From Chloroflexota bacterium (GTDB lineage Bacteria; Chloroflexota; Dehalococcoidia; Lucifugimonadales; Lucifugimonadaceae): a DNA stretch of 42,590 nucleotides. The notes under the pieces were generated by a model. The model was not told the DNA's origin and did no database searches. It worked only from the letters and a program-made list of their open reading frames with translations. A program made the translations under genes and the position numbers. Below are positions 8,077 through 16,661 of the stretch, in pieces. Within the stretch, counting starts at the first letter, position 1; every line of letters begins with the position of its first letter. Where the stretch lies: the NCBI GenBank assembly GCA_027624075.1, contig JAQBUH010000019.1, positions 1-42,590 of the forward strand, in the 5' to 3' direction.

Positions 8077-9347
8077 AAAGACCGCTGCCATATCGGATTC
8101 GAAAGCCTCTGACCGGGGGGCTGGTCTGGCCGCGAACCGGGGCTGCCCTCCTGGCGGTCGCCATCGTCGCGTCGCTGCTCGCGATCTGGCCAGGGACCGC
8201 CAACGCAGATATCAAGGTCTCAGAAGACGACATTGAGGATCACGTCGAGGGCCCGAGTGGCTACGGCTGGCTGGACGAGTGGGACTTGAGCCAGGGCGCC
8301 GGCTTCGTGAATACAAACGGTCCGCACAGCGGCGCCAGCCACATGCGCTTGAGGGGTGAGGGGGCGTCCGCCGTCCGCTCCGCAGAGGTGGTTGGCGAGT
8401 CGTCGCTGCGGCTGCGGCTCTGGGCCCGCGTCCGCAATCTCGATGAAAACGAGGCGGTGATCGAGGTCAGCGGCAACGGCTCGACCTATGCCGAACTCAT
8501 TCGCTGGAACGACGGCGACCAGGGCGACTATGCCTTCTTCGACTTCGATCTCTCAACGACCGGCCTCTCCTTCGTAAGCCAGGTCTGGGTGCGTGCGCGC
8601 ATCTCTGGCAACGATAACGGAGGCGATCTCTTCATCGACGATATCGAGCTGGTCAACTCGGTTGAAAACCCCGATCCGCAGGACCCCGGCGGCACGCCAA
8701 TCGTGCTCGACAGTAACTTTGCGGACTGGAGCGGCAAGTCGAACATCGCCGACCCGTCAGGCGATCAGTCCGGCTCAAGCCGCCGCGATATTGCCGCCCT
8801 GTACTGGGCCAACAACATCGACGAAGGCGTCAACTACCACATGATCGAGCGGCACACGGAAAACGGCCAGCCGTTCGACGGTGACAACGGCCAGTCGAAG
8901 TCCGCCCGTTACATCCTGTACATAGACACCAACAACAACGGGAGCTACTCAGACTCTGCCGACCGCCGCGCCGTCATCTCTTACGATCCGAAGAATAGCG
9001 AGGGCCGGACGAAGGTCAAGGTCTATCCGGCTAACTCGAACTCCAAGATCGCAGACAGTGGCTGGAACGACTGGGGCGAGACCCGTGGCGAAGGCGGGCT
9101 GAGAGTCGAGTTCCCGCTCGACTGGAACGACCTTGGCATCTCGTTCGGCGGCGTCATCCGGATGTACGCCGTCTCGTACGACGGTTCGAGCAATTCACCT
9201 GAGATCAGAGACCGGGCGCCGGACGGCAACGCAGATATCCAGTGGTCCCCGGCGTCTGTCCTCGGCCCGTTGCTGCTCGGCGCGGCAGGCGCATTCGGCA
9301 TCGTGTTCATCTGGTTTCTGAGCAGGAGGCGACGCCTGTGGACATAA
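8073..9347 (+). CDS. Secreted beta-rich protein with C-terminal membrane sorting-type tail; candidate exosortase substrate
   Basis: This is a 424-residue protein. A Sec signal peptide (basic start, hydrophobic core about 22-40) has a likely cleavage after ANA at 43-45. Residues about 60-190 look like a jelly-roll or carbohydrate-binding-type domain ending in FIDDIELVN. Residues about 210-390 form a second domain rich in Asp, Asn and Ser (DTNNNGSYSDSADRRA). The C-terminus has a short Gly-Pro turn, a single hydrophobic helix (about 397-417), then SRRRRLWT. This tripartite end is the architecture of exosortase/archaeosortase substrates, though it lacks a PEP or PGF motif. It overlaps the next gene, an exosortase homologue, by 10 bases. 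A plain C-terminal membrane anchor is the alternative. Confidence 0.75.
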   Translation: MKRPLPYRIRKPLTGGLVWPRTGAALLAVAIVASLLAIWPGTANADIKVSEDDIEDHVEGPSGYGWLDEWDLSQGAGFVNTNGPHSGASHMRLRGEGASAVRSAEVVGESSLRLRLWARVRNLDENEAVIEVSGNGSTYAELIRWNDGDQGDYAFFDFDLSTTGLSFVSQVWVRARISGNDNGGDLFIDDIELVNSVENPDPQDPGGTPIVLDSNFADWSGKSNIADPSGDQSGSSRRDIAALYWANNIDEGVNYHMIERHTENGQPFDGDNGQSKSARYILYIDTNNNGSYSDSADRRAVISYDPKNSEGRTKVKVYPANSNSKIADSGWNDWGETRGEGGLRVEFPLDWNDLGISFGGVIRMYAVSYDGSSNSPEIRDRAPDGNADIQWSPASVLGPLLLGAAGAFGIVFIWFLSRRRRLWT

Positions 9348-9952
9348 CCGTCGCCGCAGTCCTCTCCACCATCTGGCTCCTGGCGGTGCTCTTCTTCAGG
9401 CTGAACCGGATCTGGCTGCCTTACTACGTCATCGGCTCTGTCGGGCTCGCCTTCCTGGCCATCTTCATCGGCCGCAACACACCAATTGAGCCGGCTCTGC
9501 AGACAGCGGTCGCAAGCGGTGTCCACGCCGTCTCAGGGCTTGTTGGAGTTCCGACCGAGACCTTCGCCTCCGCGCCCGGAGCGCTGCTCGTGCTGGTTGT
9601 CTCGCAGGACATCGGCTGGACAATGCTGCAGGTCACAGTCGAATCGTCCGGCCTGCTCGAGTCAGGCGTCGTATTCGGCATGCTTATGTTCTACCCGGCG
9701 TGGGGGTTGAGAAGGCGGCTCGGATACGTCTTAGTAGCCCTGCTGCTCACATACGCCGCAAACATCGTCCGGCTCATGGTGATCGTCGCAACGCTCCACC
9801 TCATGGGCAAAGACTCGCTGCTCATATCGCACACCATCATCGGACGCGCCGTCTTCTTCGTCGGCGTCATTCTCATCTACTGGTTCATGCTATCGAGGCC
9901 GACGCTCAGCGCGGTGCGGAAGAAGCTGGACAAGGAGATGGTTGCGTCATGA
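9338..9952 (+). CDS. Exosortase/archaeosortase-family membrane protein, XrtG-like, with Ser at the catalytic Cys position
   Basis: This is a 204-residue polytopic protein with about five to six helices. The GTG start at 9338 is fixed by AGGAGG at 9324-9329, 8 bases upstream. The exosortase signature region reads VESSGLLES (residues 101-109) where the family has xxCSGLxS, so Ser103 stands in for the catalytic Cys. The other two expected residues are present: R145 in NIVRL and H165 in ISHTI. The gene is flanked by a candidate substrate upstream and a GT2 downstream, the arrangement of exosortase G systems. A Ser nucleophile would need a modified mechanism or mean a non-protease role. Whether all XrtG proteins share this change I cannot check here. 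Confidence 0.75.
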   Translation: MDITVAAVLSTIWLLAVLFFRLNRIWLPYYVIGSVGLAFLAIFIGRNTPIEPALQTAVASGVHAVSGLVGVPTETFASAPGALLVLVVSQDIGWTMLQVTVESSGLLESGVVFGMLMFYPAWGLRRRLGYVLVALLLTYAANIVRLMVIVATLHLMGKDSLLISHTIIGRAVFFVGVILIYWFMLSRPTLSAVRKKLDKEMVAS

Positions 9953-11352
9953 CAGACCAGTTAGTCGGCTTTGCGCTCTTCTGGGGCGTCTGGATGGTGG
10001 TGCCGCTGATCATCGACGGCGTGACGGCGGTCGCTTACTTCACGGCGGCGATAAGAGCGAAGGCCGTGCGAAGGCCCGCGGGCGAGCGGGAGCCTCTGAA
10101 GAACTACCCTCTAATCTCAGTCATCGTCCCCGTGTACAACGGCGCAGACGTGCTGCCGGTCTGTCTGAAATCGATCAGGGAGCAGTCCTATCCCCACTCT
10201 CAGATCGAGGTGCTGATTGTCGACAACCGGAGCACGGACGATACCCGCGCCGTCGTCGGCCGCGAGCAAGAGCGGAGCTTTGCCGGAAACATCAACTTTA
10301 TCTCGTTGCCCTACAAGGGCAAGGCCGGAGCGCTCAACGCAGGCATCCACCACTCCCGCGGCGACCTGATCCTCAACGTCGACGCAGACACGGCTCTCGA
10401 CCGGGACGCGCTTATGGAGGTGGCGTTTGCGTTCGACGAAGACAAGAGGCTGGCGGCGGCAACGGGCTCGGTCGAGGTCCTTCCACTGGACCGAGACCCG
10501 CTGACCGGCGAAGAGCGAGAGGTCCACCCGCTCCGTTACGCAATGGCGCAGGCGGAGTTCGTCGAGTACTACGAAGGGTTCCGCATCGGCCGCCAGTACC
10601 AGAGCCAGACCGGCAGCCTGTTCACGCTTGCCGGCGCGTTCTCCGCCTTCAGGCGGGACATCATGTTGCGGACCTTCATGTACGACCAGCGGACCGTGTC
10701 TGAAGACACAGACCTCACTTTCTACATCGCCATGAACTTCCCTGAGATGCGAGTGAAGGCGGTGACGTCTGCCATCGTCTACGTGCACCCGACCCCGACG
10801 CTCAAACTACTCTACGCGCAGCGCGTCCGGTGGCAACGGGGCCAGATCGAGGTCGCTGCAATGTACCCGCAGCTTGAGCGGCACCCGTTCAGGCTCCGTG
10901 GGATCTCGATAGTCAAGTCGCTGCTGGTCGACCACACACTCGCTTTCCCGCGTGTCGTCTGGACCTTCCTGCTGCCGTTCATGTTCCTTCTCGGCTACCC
11001 TCTCGAGGTGGTCATAACGGCCACGCTTGGCCTCTATCTGATCTATGTCGGCGTGGAGGCGCTTTACTTCGTCGTGGCACTCTGGGTGGCGGAGGGAGAG
11101 GCGCGGCGCAGGTTGATGAGCGTGTGGTGGATACCGGTCTTCATGCCGCTCTACCGCTGGCTCACGTTCTGGTTCCGCTTCAGCGGATTCCTCTCCGTGC
11201 TCAAGGAGCCCAAGCAGTGGCGGGAGAAAGACCCGCTCTCCGAGACGTATGACAGCGCAAGACGCATGGGCGCTATGGTCGTCACGTTTGTCACGCAGTC
11301 GTTCCTGCCCAGGCTGGCAGCCCTGATCGGAGGAGTTGTCCGGTTCAGGTGA
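9949..11352 (+). CDS. Processive GT2 glycosyltransferase, exosortase-G-associated type
   Basis: This is a 467-residue protein with an N-terminal helix (about 5-35), a cytoplasmic GT-A domain and C-terminal helices (about 320-345, 350-380, 400-430). Motifs: nucleotide-binding PVYNGAD (61-67), DxD-type NVDAD (143-147), acceptor-region SEDTD (251-255), and QRVRW (291-295), the QxxRW motif of cellulose/hyaluronan-synthase-like processive enzymes. The ATG at 9949 overlaps the exosortase stop by 4 bases (ATGA). Upstream in-frame codons belong to the exosortase region. In Firmicutes a GT2 of this form accompanies exosortase G. The sugar and acceptor are unknown. Confidence 0.85.
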   Translation: MTDQLVGFALFWGVWMVVPLIIDGVTAVAYFTAAIRAKAVRRPAGEREPLKNYPLISVIVPVYNGADVLPVCLKSIREQSYPHSQIEVLIVDNRSTDDTRAVVGREQERSFAGNINFISLPYKGKAGALNAGIHHSRGDLILNVDADTALDRDALMEVAFAFDEDKRLAAATGSVEVLPLDRDPLTGEEREVHPLRYAMAQAEFVEYYEGFRIGRQYQSQTGSLFTLAGAFSAFRRDIMLRTFMYDQRTVSEDTDLTFYIAMNFPEMRVKAVTSAIVYVHPTPTLKLLYAQRVRWQRGQIEVAAMYPQLERHPFRLRGISIVKSLLVDHTLAFPRVVWTFLLPFMFLLGYPLEVVITATLGLYLIYVGVEALYFVVALWVAEGEARRRLMSVWWIPVFMPLYRWLTFWFRFSGFLSVLKEPKQWREKDPLSETYDSARRMGAMVVTFVTQSFLPRLAALIGGVVRFR

Positions 11353-13547
11353 CGAAGACACCCGAACAAGCGGCATCGGCCATGACGGCAACACGAGTCA
11401 CAGACGGACACCGGGAGCGCGTCACCGGCGGCGGCGTAAGGCGCTGGGCCGGCAAAGTTCCCGTGCGCCGGGTGCAGCGCATGTCCTCGCTCACCATGCC
11501 TGCTCTGAGAACGCTGGCTGCGCTCGCAATCCTGCATGTGCTTACGGCCGTCCTGTTCCTGACAAGTCCGGCAGACGGCGAGAGCGCCGGATGGAGCCGG
11601 TTGCCGATCGACGACGCGTGGGCCCGGATGACATACGCACGCAGCTTCGCCGAGTCGTTCACCCTGGAATTCAACGCCGGCGAGGCGGCGACCGGCGCGA
11701 CGAGCCCGCTGTGGGTCGCGCTCACCGGCACAGTGACCGCTCTGCCTGGCGTCTCGTCAGGCGGCATCCCCGCGGTCGCAAAGGTCCTCGGCGTCCTGCT
11801 CGGGGTCGCATCGGTGTTGATGACCTATCGCGTCACCTGGCAGATCACCGGAAAGCGCTACTTCGGGCTGCTTGCGGGCGGGGTGCTGGCTGTCGAGCCG
11901 CACTTCGGCTTTGCGGCGGTGTCTGGAATGGAGGTCACACTCTTCGCAGCCGTTTCCGTTGCCGCGTCATGGGCGTTTCTGCGAGGCCGCACACGTACGG
12001 CGGGCGTCCTGGCGGCCCTGGCAATCACCGCACGCCCGGAAGGGATTCTGCTGGCGCTCCTCATAGTTGGCGCGACGCTCGCACGCTGGACCTGGAGGCG
12101 GGAGGGAGCGCTAATCGGCCAGAGACAGGACGTGCGGGAGATCGCCTATCTCGCCGTCCCATCGATCGCTGTGACGGTCGCATGGGTCATCTACAACTGG
12201 GCCGTTGCCGGCAGCGCGCTACCTGCCAGCTATCTCGCAAGCAACGAGCAGCTCGGCCTCGCCCCGCTCTCGAATCTCTGGAACGTGTGGCTCGGCTACC
12301 TGCACGAACTGCCGTTCATGAGCGGCCCGGCATGGCTTGTTGGCCTGCCGCTCATACTGTCCGGCATCCACGCCGTCTTCTCCCGCCACAGCTTCTCGGC
12401 GGCCCCGGTTGCGCTGTTTGCCCTGGCGATGGTCTATGCGGCGATGGTCACATTCACCCGCCCGGACACCGAGTGGCCGTTCGCAGACCGACGCCACATG
12501 GACGCCGCGCTGCCGTTCCTGGTCATCTTGCTGGTCACAGGCATTGCGCAGGCGTGGCAACTCATCTGGCGCTGGCACAGGTCCCGCAAGCCGCTCAGTG
12601 AGCGAGAGCGCAAGTCGATAGTCATCACGGCCCGCGTTGCGGCGGCGGCGCTGCTCATCGCCCCGCTCGCGGCGTTCCCGGTTAAATGGAGTTCGCTCAC
12701 GTCCGACTACGCCTGGAACAGCCGCAACATCGAAGAGGTCAATGTGTCGATGGGCCGCTGGCTGGCGGAGAATACACCTGAAGACGCCGTGATCGGCGCA
12801 GCGCCGGCCGGAGCGGTCCGCTTCCACTCCGGAAGACGGGTGCTCGACCTGGCCGGCGTCAACACCCACGACGCGCTCGGTAACTCGCCGATCCAGTATG
12901 GCCTCGACCAGGGCGTCGACTACCTTGTGGCGTTCAGGGAGCCGTTCTTCGACAGCGTCCCCGGCCGGGCAGTCGCTCACGAAGAGCTGGTGAGCCTCAA
13001 CACCATTCTCCCCTCGAACGTCATGCGCGCGTACGGGCCTCAGGGCAGCGCGGCCGAGGTGACCCTTGAGCCGGAGCGGTTCGCCCAGTTCGATCCCTCC
13101 GGTCTTGTCATCATCGACACGCTGGACACCGGTAACTCGTCCGCTCCCAGGGAGGCGTCAGAGGCCGAGCACGACTACGGGCTTGAGGGAGACAACTTCT
13201 CAACCTCGCTGACCATGCGGACCGCAGATGATACGACGCTCACAGACGACGCCAGGGTCTTCCGGGGGGCCGAGGAGTTCACGGCGGCGAGCGTGCCCGG
13301 CCAGCCGCTTACGGTTGTCAAGCGTTACGACGCCACGGTTGGCGGCCGCCTGCGGGTGTTCGCAGACGGCGTCAGCGCGGGCGAGTGGGAGCTGCCGCGC
13401 GGACAGGTCTTCTTCGGCGAGGCGCCGTTCACCGTCCCTGCAAATCTTGTGACAGAAGCGCACACAAGACTTCGATTTGAGGTAATTCCGGCTCCGCTGG
13501 CTATTGCAGGCAACAGCTTCTACTACTGGATACTTGTGCCAGAATAG
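11349..13547 (+). CDS. GT-C-like polytopic membrane glycosyltransferase
   Basis: This 732-residue protein starts at GTG 11349, which overlaps the GT2 stop by 4 bases (GTGA). A first membrane helix at about 50-72 is followed by an exposed loop with IDDAW (D88, D89), the acidic pair typical of the first loop of GT-C/PMT enzymes. About ten further helices run to residue 450. The C-terminal third (about 455-732) is an extracytoplasmic domain. GT-C enzymes use polyprenyl-phosphate sugars, so it probably adds a sugar outside the membrane. It closes the run of overlapping genes and is followed by a 61-base gap. An internal ATG at codon 45 is an alternative start. Confidence 0.75.
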   Translation: MTKTPEQAASAMTATRVTDGHRERVTGGGVRRWAGKVPVRRVQRMSSLTMPALRTLAALAILHVLTAVLFLTSPADGESAGWSRLPIDDAWARMTYARSFAESFTLEFNAGEAATGATSPLWVALTGTVTALPGVSSGGIPAVAKVLGVLLGVASVLMTYRVTWQITGKRYFGLLAGGVLAVEPHFGFAAVSGMEVTLFAAVSVAASWAFLRGRTRTAGVLAALAITARPEGILLALLIVGATLARWTWRREGALIGQRQDVREIAYLAVPSIAVTVAWVIYNWAVAGSALPASYLASNEQLGLAPLSNLWNVWLGYLHELPFMSGPAWLVGLPLILSGIHAVFSRHSFSAAPVALFALAMVYAAMVTFTRPDTEWPFADRRHMDAALPFLVILLVTGIAQAWQLIWRWHRSRKPLSERERKSIVITARVAAAALLIAPLAAFPVKWSSLTSDYAWNSRNIEEVNVSMGRWLAENTPEDAVIGAAPAGAVRFHSGRRVLDLAGVNTHDALGNSPIQYGLDQGVDYLVAFREPFFDSVPGRAVAHEELVSLNTILPSNVMRAYGPQGSAAEVTLEPERFAQFDPSGLVIIDTLDTGNSSAPREASEAEHDYGLEGDNFSTSLTMRTADDTTLTDDARVFRGAEEFTAASVPGQPLTVVKRYDATVGGRLRVFADGVSAGEWELPRGQVFFGEAPFTVPANLVTEAHTRLRFEVIPAPLAIAGNSFYYWILVPE

Positions 13548-13608
13548 TCCGCGCCACAGGCGTCACAGAGATGACTCCTGAGGTGAGCGGACCGACGGGT
13601 AACACATC

Positions 13609-14151
13609 TTGGTCAGTACACACTCGCCAGACACTCAACCAACCGGACCAAATCGCGATCACGCTGTGCGCCGGCGCGGCTCCGCAAGACGCCTGGTCCA
13701 GACGGCGCGGGCAGCGGTCTGCGATCAGTGCGGAGCGGGGTTCCGCAGCAACCAGGGACTTGCAGGCCACACTCGCTTCCGGCATGCAGACGCCTCATGG
13801 TCCGCTTCTGTTGACCGGGCGAGGGAGCAGAAAGCGGAGTCGCTGGCCTCTTTCTCTGCGATGCCGGCGCTGCCAGGGGCGACTGCGCTGCTTATTGCGA
13901 AGCTGCAGCGGCGCTACGGCACCCGCAGACATGACCCTTCTCCCACCGATTGCGTTATCTGCAACGCCGTCTGCAAGACGTCGCAGGGGCTCTCAGGCCA
14001 CATGCGGTACAGGCACGGCGCGGGCGGGGCAAAGCCGAACCGCCGCAGCGCGGCTGAACTTGTGCGCTACGTCCAGACGCACTCTCTGCCGGAGCCTGTC
14101 GCAGAGGCCGTGTGGGAGAAGGTGCTGCGCATGGAAGGCTTCCGCTGGTAG
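13609..14151 (+). CDS. Small protein with two C2H2 zinc fingers
   Basis: This is a 180-residue protein of unknown role. Two classical C2H2-type fingers are visible: CDQCGAGF...GLAGHTRFRH at about residues 38-59, and CVICNAVC...GLSGHMRYRH at about 115-136. Each has CxxC and HxxxxH spacing and a GL-GH core, as in plant and prokaryotic Ros/MucR-like fingers. An Arg-rich N-terminus and a helical C-terminus flank them. A stop at 13600-13602 limits the start to TTG 13609 or GTG 13666; GTG 13666 would give a 161-residue form. An overlapping frame from 13571 has an Arg/Ser-rich, shadow-like composition and is not favoured. Confidence 0.6.
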   Translation: MVSTHSPDTQPTGPNRDHAVRRRGSARRLVQTARAAVCDQCGAGFRSNQGLAGHTRFRHADASWSASVDRAREQKAESLASFSAMPALPGATALLIAKLQRRYGTRRHDPSPTDCVICNAVCKTSQGLSGHMRYRHGAGGAKPNRRSAAELVRYVQTHSLPEPVAEAVWEKVLRMEGFRW

Positions 14152-14268
14152 GCGGTTGAGGCGAGGGTCCCACTGGGGACGGTGTTCGACGGCGCAACCA
14201 TGACCCCTGTTCGATGCTCAGAGGTTGAAATCTCCTCCCTTCCTCGGGCGTCATCCTGAACTACGTTG

Positions 14269-14375
14269 ACTCTGTTGACATCATCCCTCGTTGCCAGGAG
14301 AGCGTGTGTGATAGAGGGTGGGCTGTTTCTGTCACTCTGAGCTTGACTCAGAGTCTCTCGGCTAACCGTATCCGA
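14269..14375. repeat. Left end of a CTCTGTTGAC element with a palindromic repeat (copy a)
   Basis: The sequence CTCTGTTGACATCATCCCT begins near 14270, as at 20968 and 39532. It is followed by the palindrome ACTCTGAG (14334-14341), loop CTTGA, CTCAGAGT (14347-14354), then CTCGGCTAACCG as in other copies. No matching right-hand inverted end is visible, so it looks like a partial copy. It occupies most of the 14152-14527 gap before recQ, where I see no gene. Confidence 0.7.
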
Positions 14376-14527
14376 ACGGCAAGTTTTCTCGACCCACAGG
14401 CTGCATGAGATGAGATGAACCGGCGGCATCTAGCCTGATGAGAGGTTGGCGAGGCCGTAAACCGTGGCCGGTATTCCGCCATCAGCCCACCTGCTACTGA
14501 GTGGGTCAGGGTAGGATTCAGGGCGCA

Positions 14528-16387
14528 ATGACGCCTTTACCCACCGTTCCGTCCCCGGCCACAACCTCTGCCTCGCGCTCTTACGCAAGTCCTGGCGCAC
14601 CGGCCGGGGAAGCCTCAACAGTCGAGCCATACAGGCAGCTCCTGTCGAAGTGGTTTGGCTACTCCGACCTGCGGCCGGCTCAGGCGCAGGTGCTGTCCGC
14701 ACTCGATCGAGGCGACGTCTTCGCCGTTTCTCCAACCGGCAGCGGCAAGAGCATGTCCTACGTGCTCCCGGCGCTGCTGCGAGGCCGGGTGCTCGTCGTC
14801 TCACCGCACATCGCGCTGATGCAAGACCAGGTCGAGAGCCTCCGGGCTAACGGCGTCAACGCAGCGTTCATCAACTCGACGCTCACGAACGCAGAGAAGC
14901 GGCAGGCCTACCTGGACTTCACCGGCGGCGAAATCCGCCTGCTCTACACATCTCCTGAGTCGCTTGCGAATCAGCGGTTCGTCGATGGCCTGGCGAAACA
15001 TCGCCTCAATCTCCTCGCCATCGACGAGGCCCACTGCGTCTCCGAGTGGGGCCACACGTTCAGGCCCGAATACCTCAGGCTGAAAGAGGTCCGGGCGGCG
15101 CTTGGCTCGCCGAGGACGATCGCATTGACAGCGACCGCCACTCCGCTTGCGCGCGCAGACATACTCCAGCGTCTCGGGCTGGGCGAGTCCGAGCAGATCA
15201 TCCACTCTGTCGCAAGGGACAACCTGCAATTTACCGTCGCGCACGCCTTCTCGAACGCACAGAAGGACGAACTGCTGGTCAAGTTCGTGACCGCTCGAAA
15301 GGGCAGCAGCGGGATCGTCTACGTCAGCTCACGGGCCAAAACAGAGGAACTGGCCGGACTTCTTTCTGACCGAGGGGTCGACGCGATGCCGTATCACGCC
15401 GGGCTCGACTCTCAGCGGCGGAGCAGCACGCAGCGAGCGTTTATGACAGACCAGGTCGGCGTGATCGTCGCAACCAGCGCATTCGGGCTGGGAGTGGACA
15501 AGCCGGACGTCAGGTTCGTGACGCACTTCGACATGCCTGCCCGCCTCGAGGCTTACTACCAGGAGGCGGGCCGCGCCGGGCGGGACGGTGAGATAGCCGA
15601 ATGCCTGCTCCTGTACACGCAGTGGTCAACCAGGGGCCCCGAGTTCTTCATCGAGCGGGACCATCCGTCCGATGCCGAGGTGAGGGCGTTCTGGCAGGAG
15701 CTTCTCGCGCAAGCACGGACAGGTGAGACCGAACTCGAGTATGACGCCAGTAACCGGGCCAAAGACCGGGCCAAAGAGCGGGACAGCAGCGATGGCCGGG
15801 TCATGGCGATCAGGGCATTGCAGGACTCGGGCTTAATCGATCCCGACGGAACGGCGCTCCTCTCCAGCGACCCTGCGGCGGCCATCAAGACCGAAGGTAT
15901 CTCGCAGCACAGGCAATACGGCCTCGACATGCTGGACCGCATGGTCGAGTTCGCAACGACGCGCCAGTGCAGGCTCGGCGTCGTGCTGAAGTACTTCGGC
16001 GAGCCGGACACCCTGCGATGCGGCCGCTGCGACAACTGCAATGAGGCCCGGTCGAGCCGGAACGGGGCCGCTCAGCCGCAAAGGCAGGGCCGCTCGGCGG
16101 CGCGGGCCGGCTCCGACGCTCGCTCGCAGGCGTCCGGGTCGATGCGGGCAGGCGATCCGGACAGGGAGCTCTTCGACAGGCTGCGGGCGTGGCGGAAGGA
16201 GCGTGCGGAGAGCGACAGCGTTCCTGCCTTCGTGGTCTTCGCAGACAGAGTGCTCGTTGAACTGGCCCGGATGAAACCGACCGACATGGTCCGGCTGACC
16301 GATGTGCCGGGAGTCGGCTCAGTCAAGCGGGACAGGTACGGCCGGGAGCTGCTCCGGCTGATCATCGGCCACAAAGACGCAGGGTAG
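14528..16387 (+). CDS. recQ: ATP-dependent DNA helicase RecQ
   Basis: This is a 619-residue 3'-5' superfamily 2 helicase acting in recombination and repair. Motif I SPTGSGKS is at 68-75 and DEAH is at 166-169 followed by CVSEWGHTFRPEY. Motif VI is QEAGRAGRD at about 345-353. The RQC zinc site uses C481, C498, C501 and C504. A basic low-complexity linker (about 510-540) leads to a C-terminal HRDC domain (about 541-616) with VPAFVVFADRVLVELA. The RQC winged-helix part between zinc site and HRDC appears shortened. The ATG at 14528 is preferred; an in-frame GTG at 14501 would add nine residues. It stands alone between a repeat and the MITE-bearing gene. Confidence 0.92.
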   Translation: MTPLPTVPSPATTSASRSYASPGAPAGEASTVEPYRQLLSKWFGYSDLRPAQAQVLSALDRGDVFAVSPTGSGKSMSYVLPALLRGRVLVVSPHIALMQDQVESLRANGVNAAFINSTLTNAEKRQAYLDFTGGEIRLLYTSPESLANQRFVDGLAKHRLNLLAIDEAHCVSEWGHTFRPEYLRLKEVRAALGSPRTIALTATATPLARADILQRLGLGESEQIIHSVARDNLQFTVAHAFSNAQKDELLVKFVTARKGSSGIVYVSSRAKTEELAGLLSDRGVDAMPYHAGLDSQRRSSTQRAFMTDQVGVIVATSAFGLGVDKPDVRFVTHFDMPARLEAYYQEAGRAGRDGEIAECLLLYTQWSTRGPEFFIERDHPSDAEVRAFWQELLAQARTGETELEYDASNRAKDRAKERDSSDGRVMAIRALQDSGLIDPDGTALLSSDPAAAIKTEGISQHRQYGLDMLDRMVEFATTRQCRLGVVLKYFGEPDTLRCGRCDNCNEARSSRNGAAQPQRQGRSAARAGSDARSQASGSMRAGDPDRELFDRLRAWRKERAESDSVPAFVVFADRVLVELARMKPTDMVRLTDVPGVGSVKRDRYGRELLRLIIGHKDAG

Positions 16388-16422
16388 CCGGGGCGGGCAT
16401 GACCAGCGAGCGGGAGGTCCGT

Positions 16423-16440
16423 GATGATGTCAACAGCGCC
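16423..16440. repeat. Solo end of the CTCTGTTGAC-type element
   Basis: GATGATGTCAACAGCGCC is nearly the reverse complement of the left end seen at 39529-39545. No partner end or palindromic core is visible within a few hundred bases. It looks like a decayed remnant. The rest of 16388-16607 shows nothing else. Confidence 0.45.
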
Positions 16441-16607
16441 GTATTCTCTGGCCCCTTGAGCTGGCAGCGTACTGCGTTTTCGTTGCTGCCAGACGGACGA
16501 TGGAGGTTGCGGGCCGGGAGAGAGGCTCCTCTCGTCAGCATCCATTCCAGGGCAGATTACGAATTTCTGTAGCCATCTGTCTGCGCCTGCGGTACTCTGC
16601 CGCTCTT

Positions 16608-16661
16608 GGAGTGTAGATGACAACTATCGCAGCTTATGCCCGGCGTTTAGCAGGCTGCTGA
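16608..16661 (+). pseudogene. Severed 5' end of the MFS transporter gene
   Basis: GGAG at 16608-16611 is followed after 5 bases by ATG 16617. Ten codons (MTTIAAYARR) and TTA at 16647 lead straight into the MITE, where the frame ends at TGA 16659-16661. If the MITE and one TTAG copy (16651-16834) are removed, this frame joins exactly onto the transporter frame at 16835 and continues LGAVRHNPAVGLF, the expected MFS N-terminus. This therefore looks like the original start. Confidence 0.8.

Noticed and set aside
11336-12601. 421-residue frame overlapping the GT-C-like gene in another frame
   Set aside because: Arg/Gly/Pro-rich composition and low hydrophobicity; the overlapping frame has clear membrane helices and coupling to the GT2.
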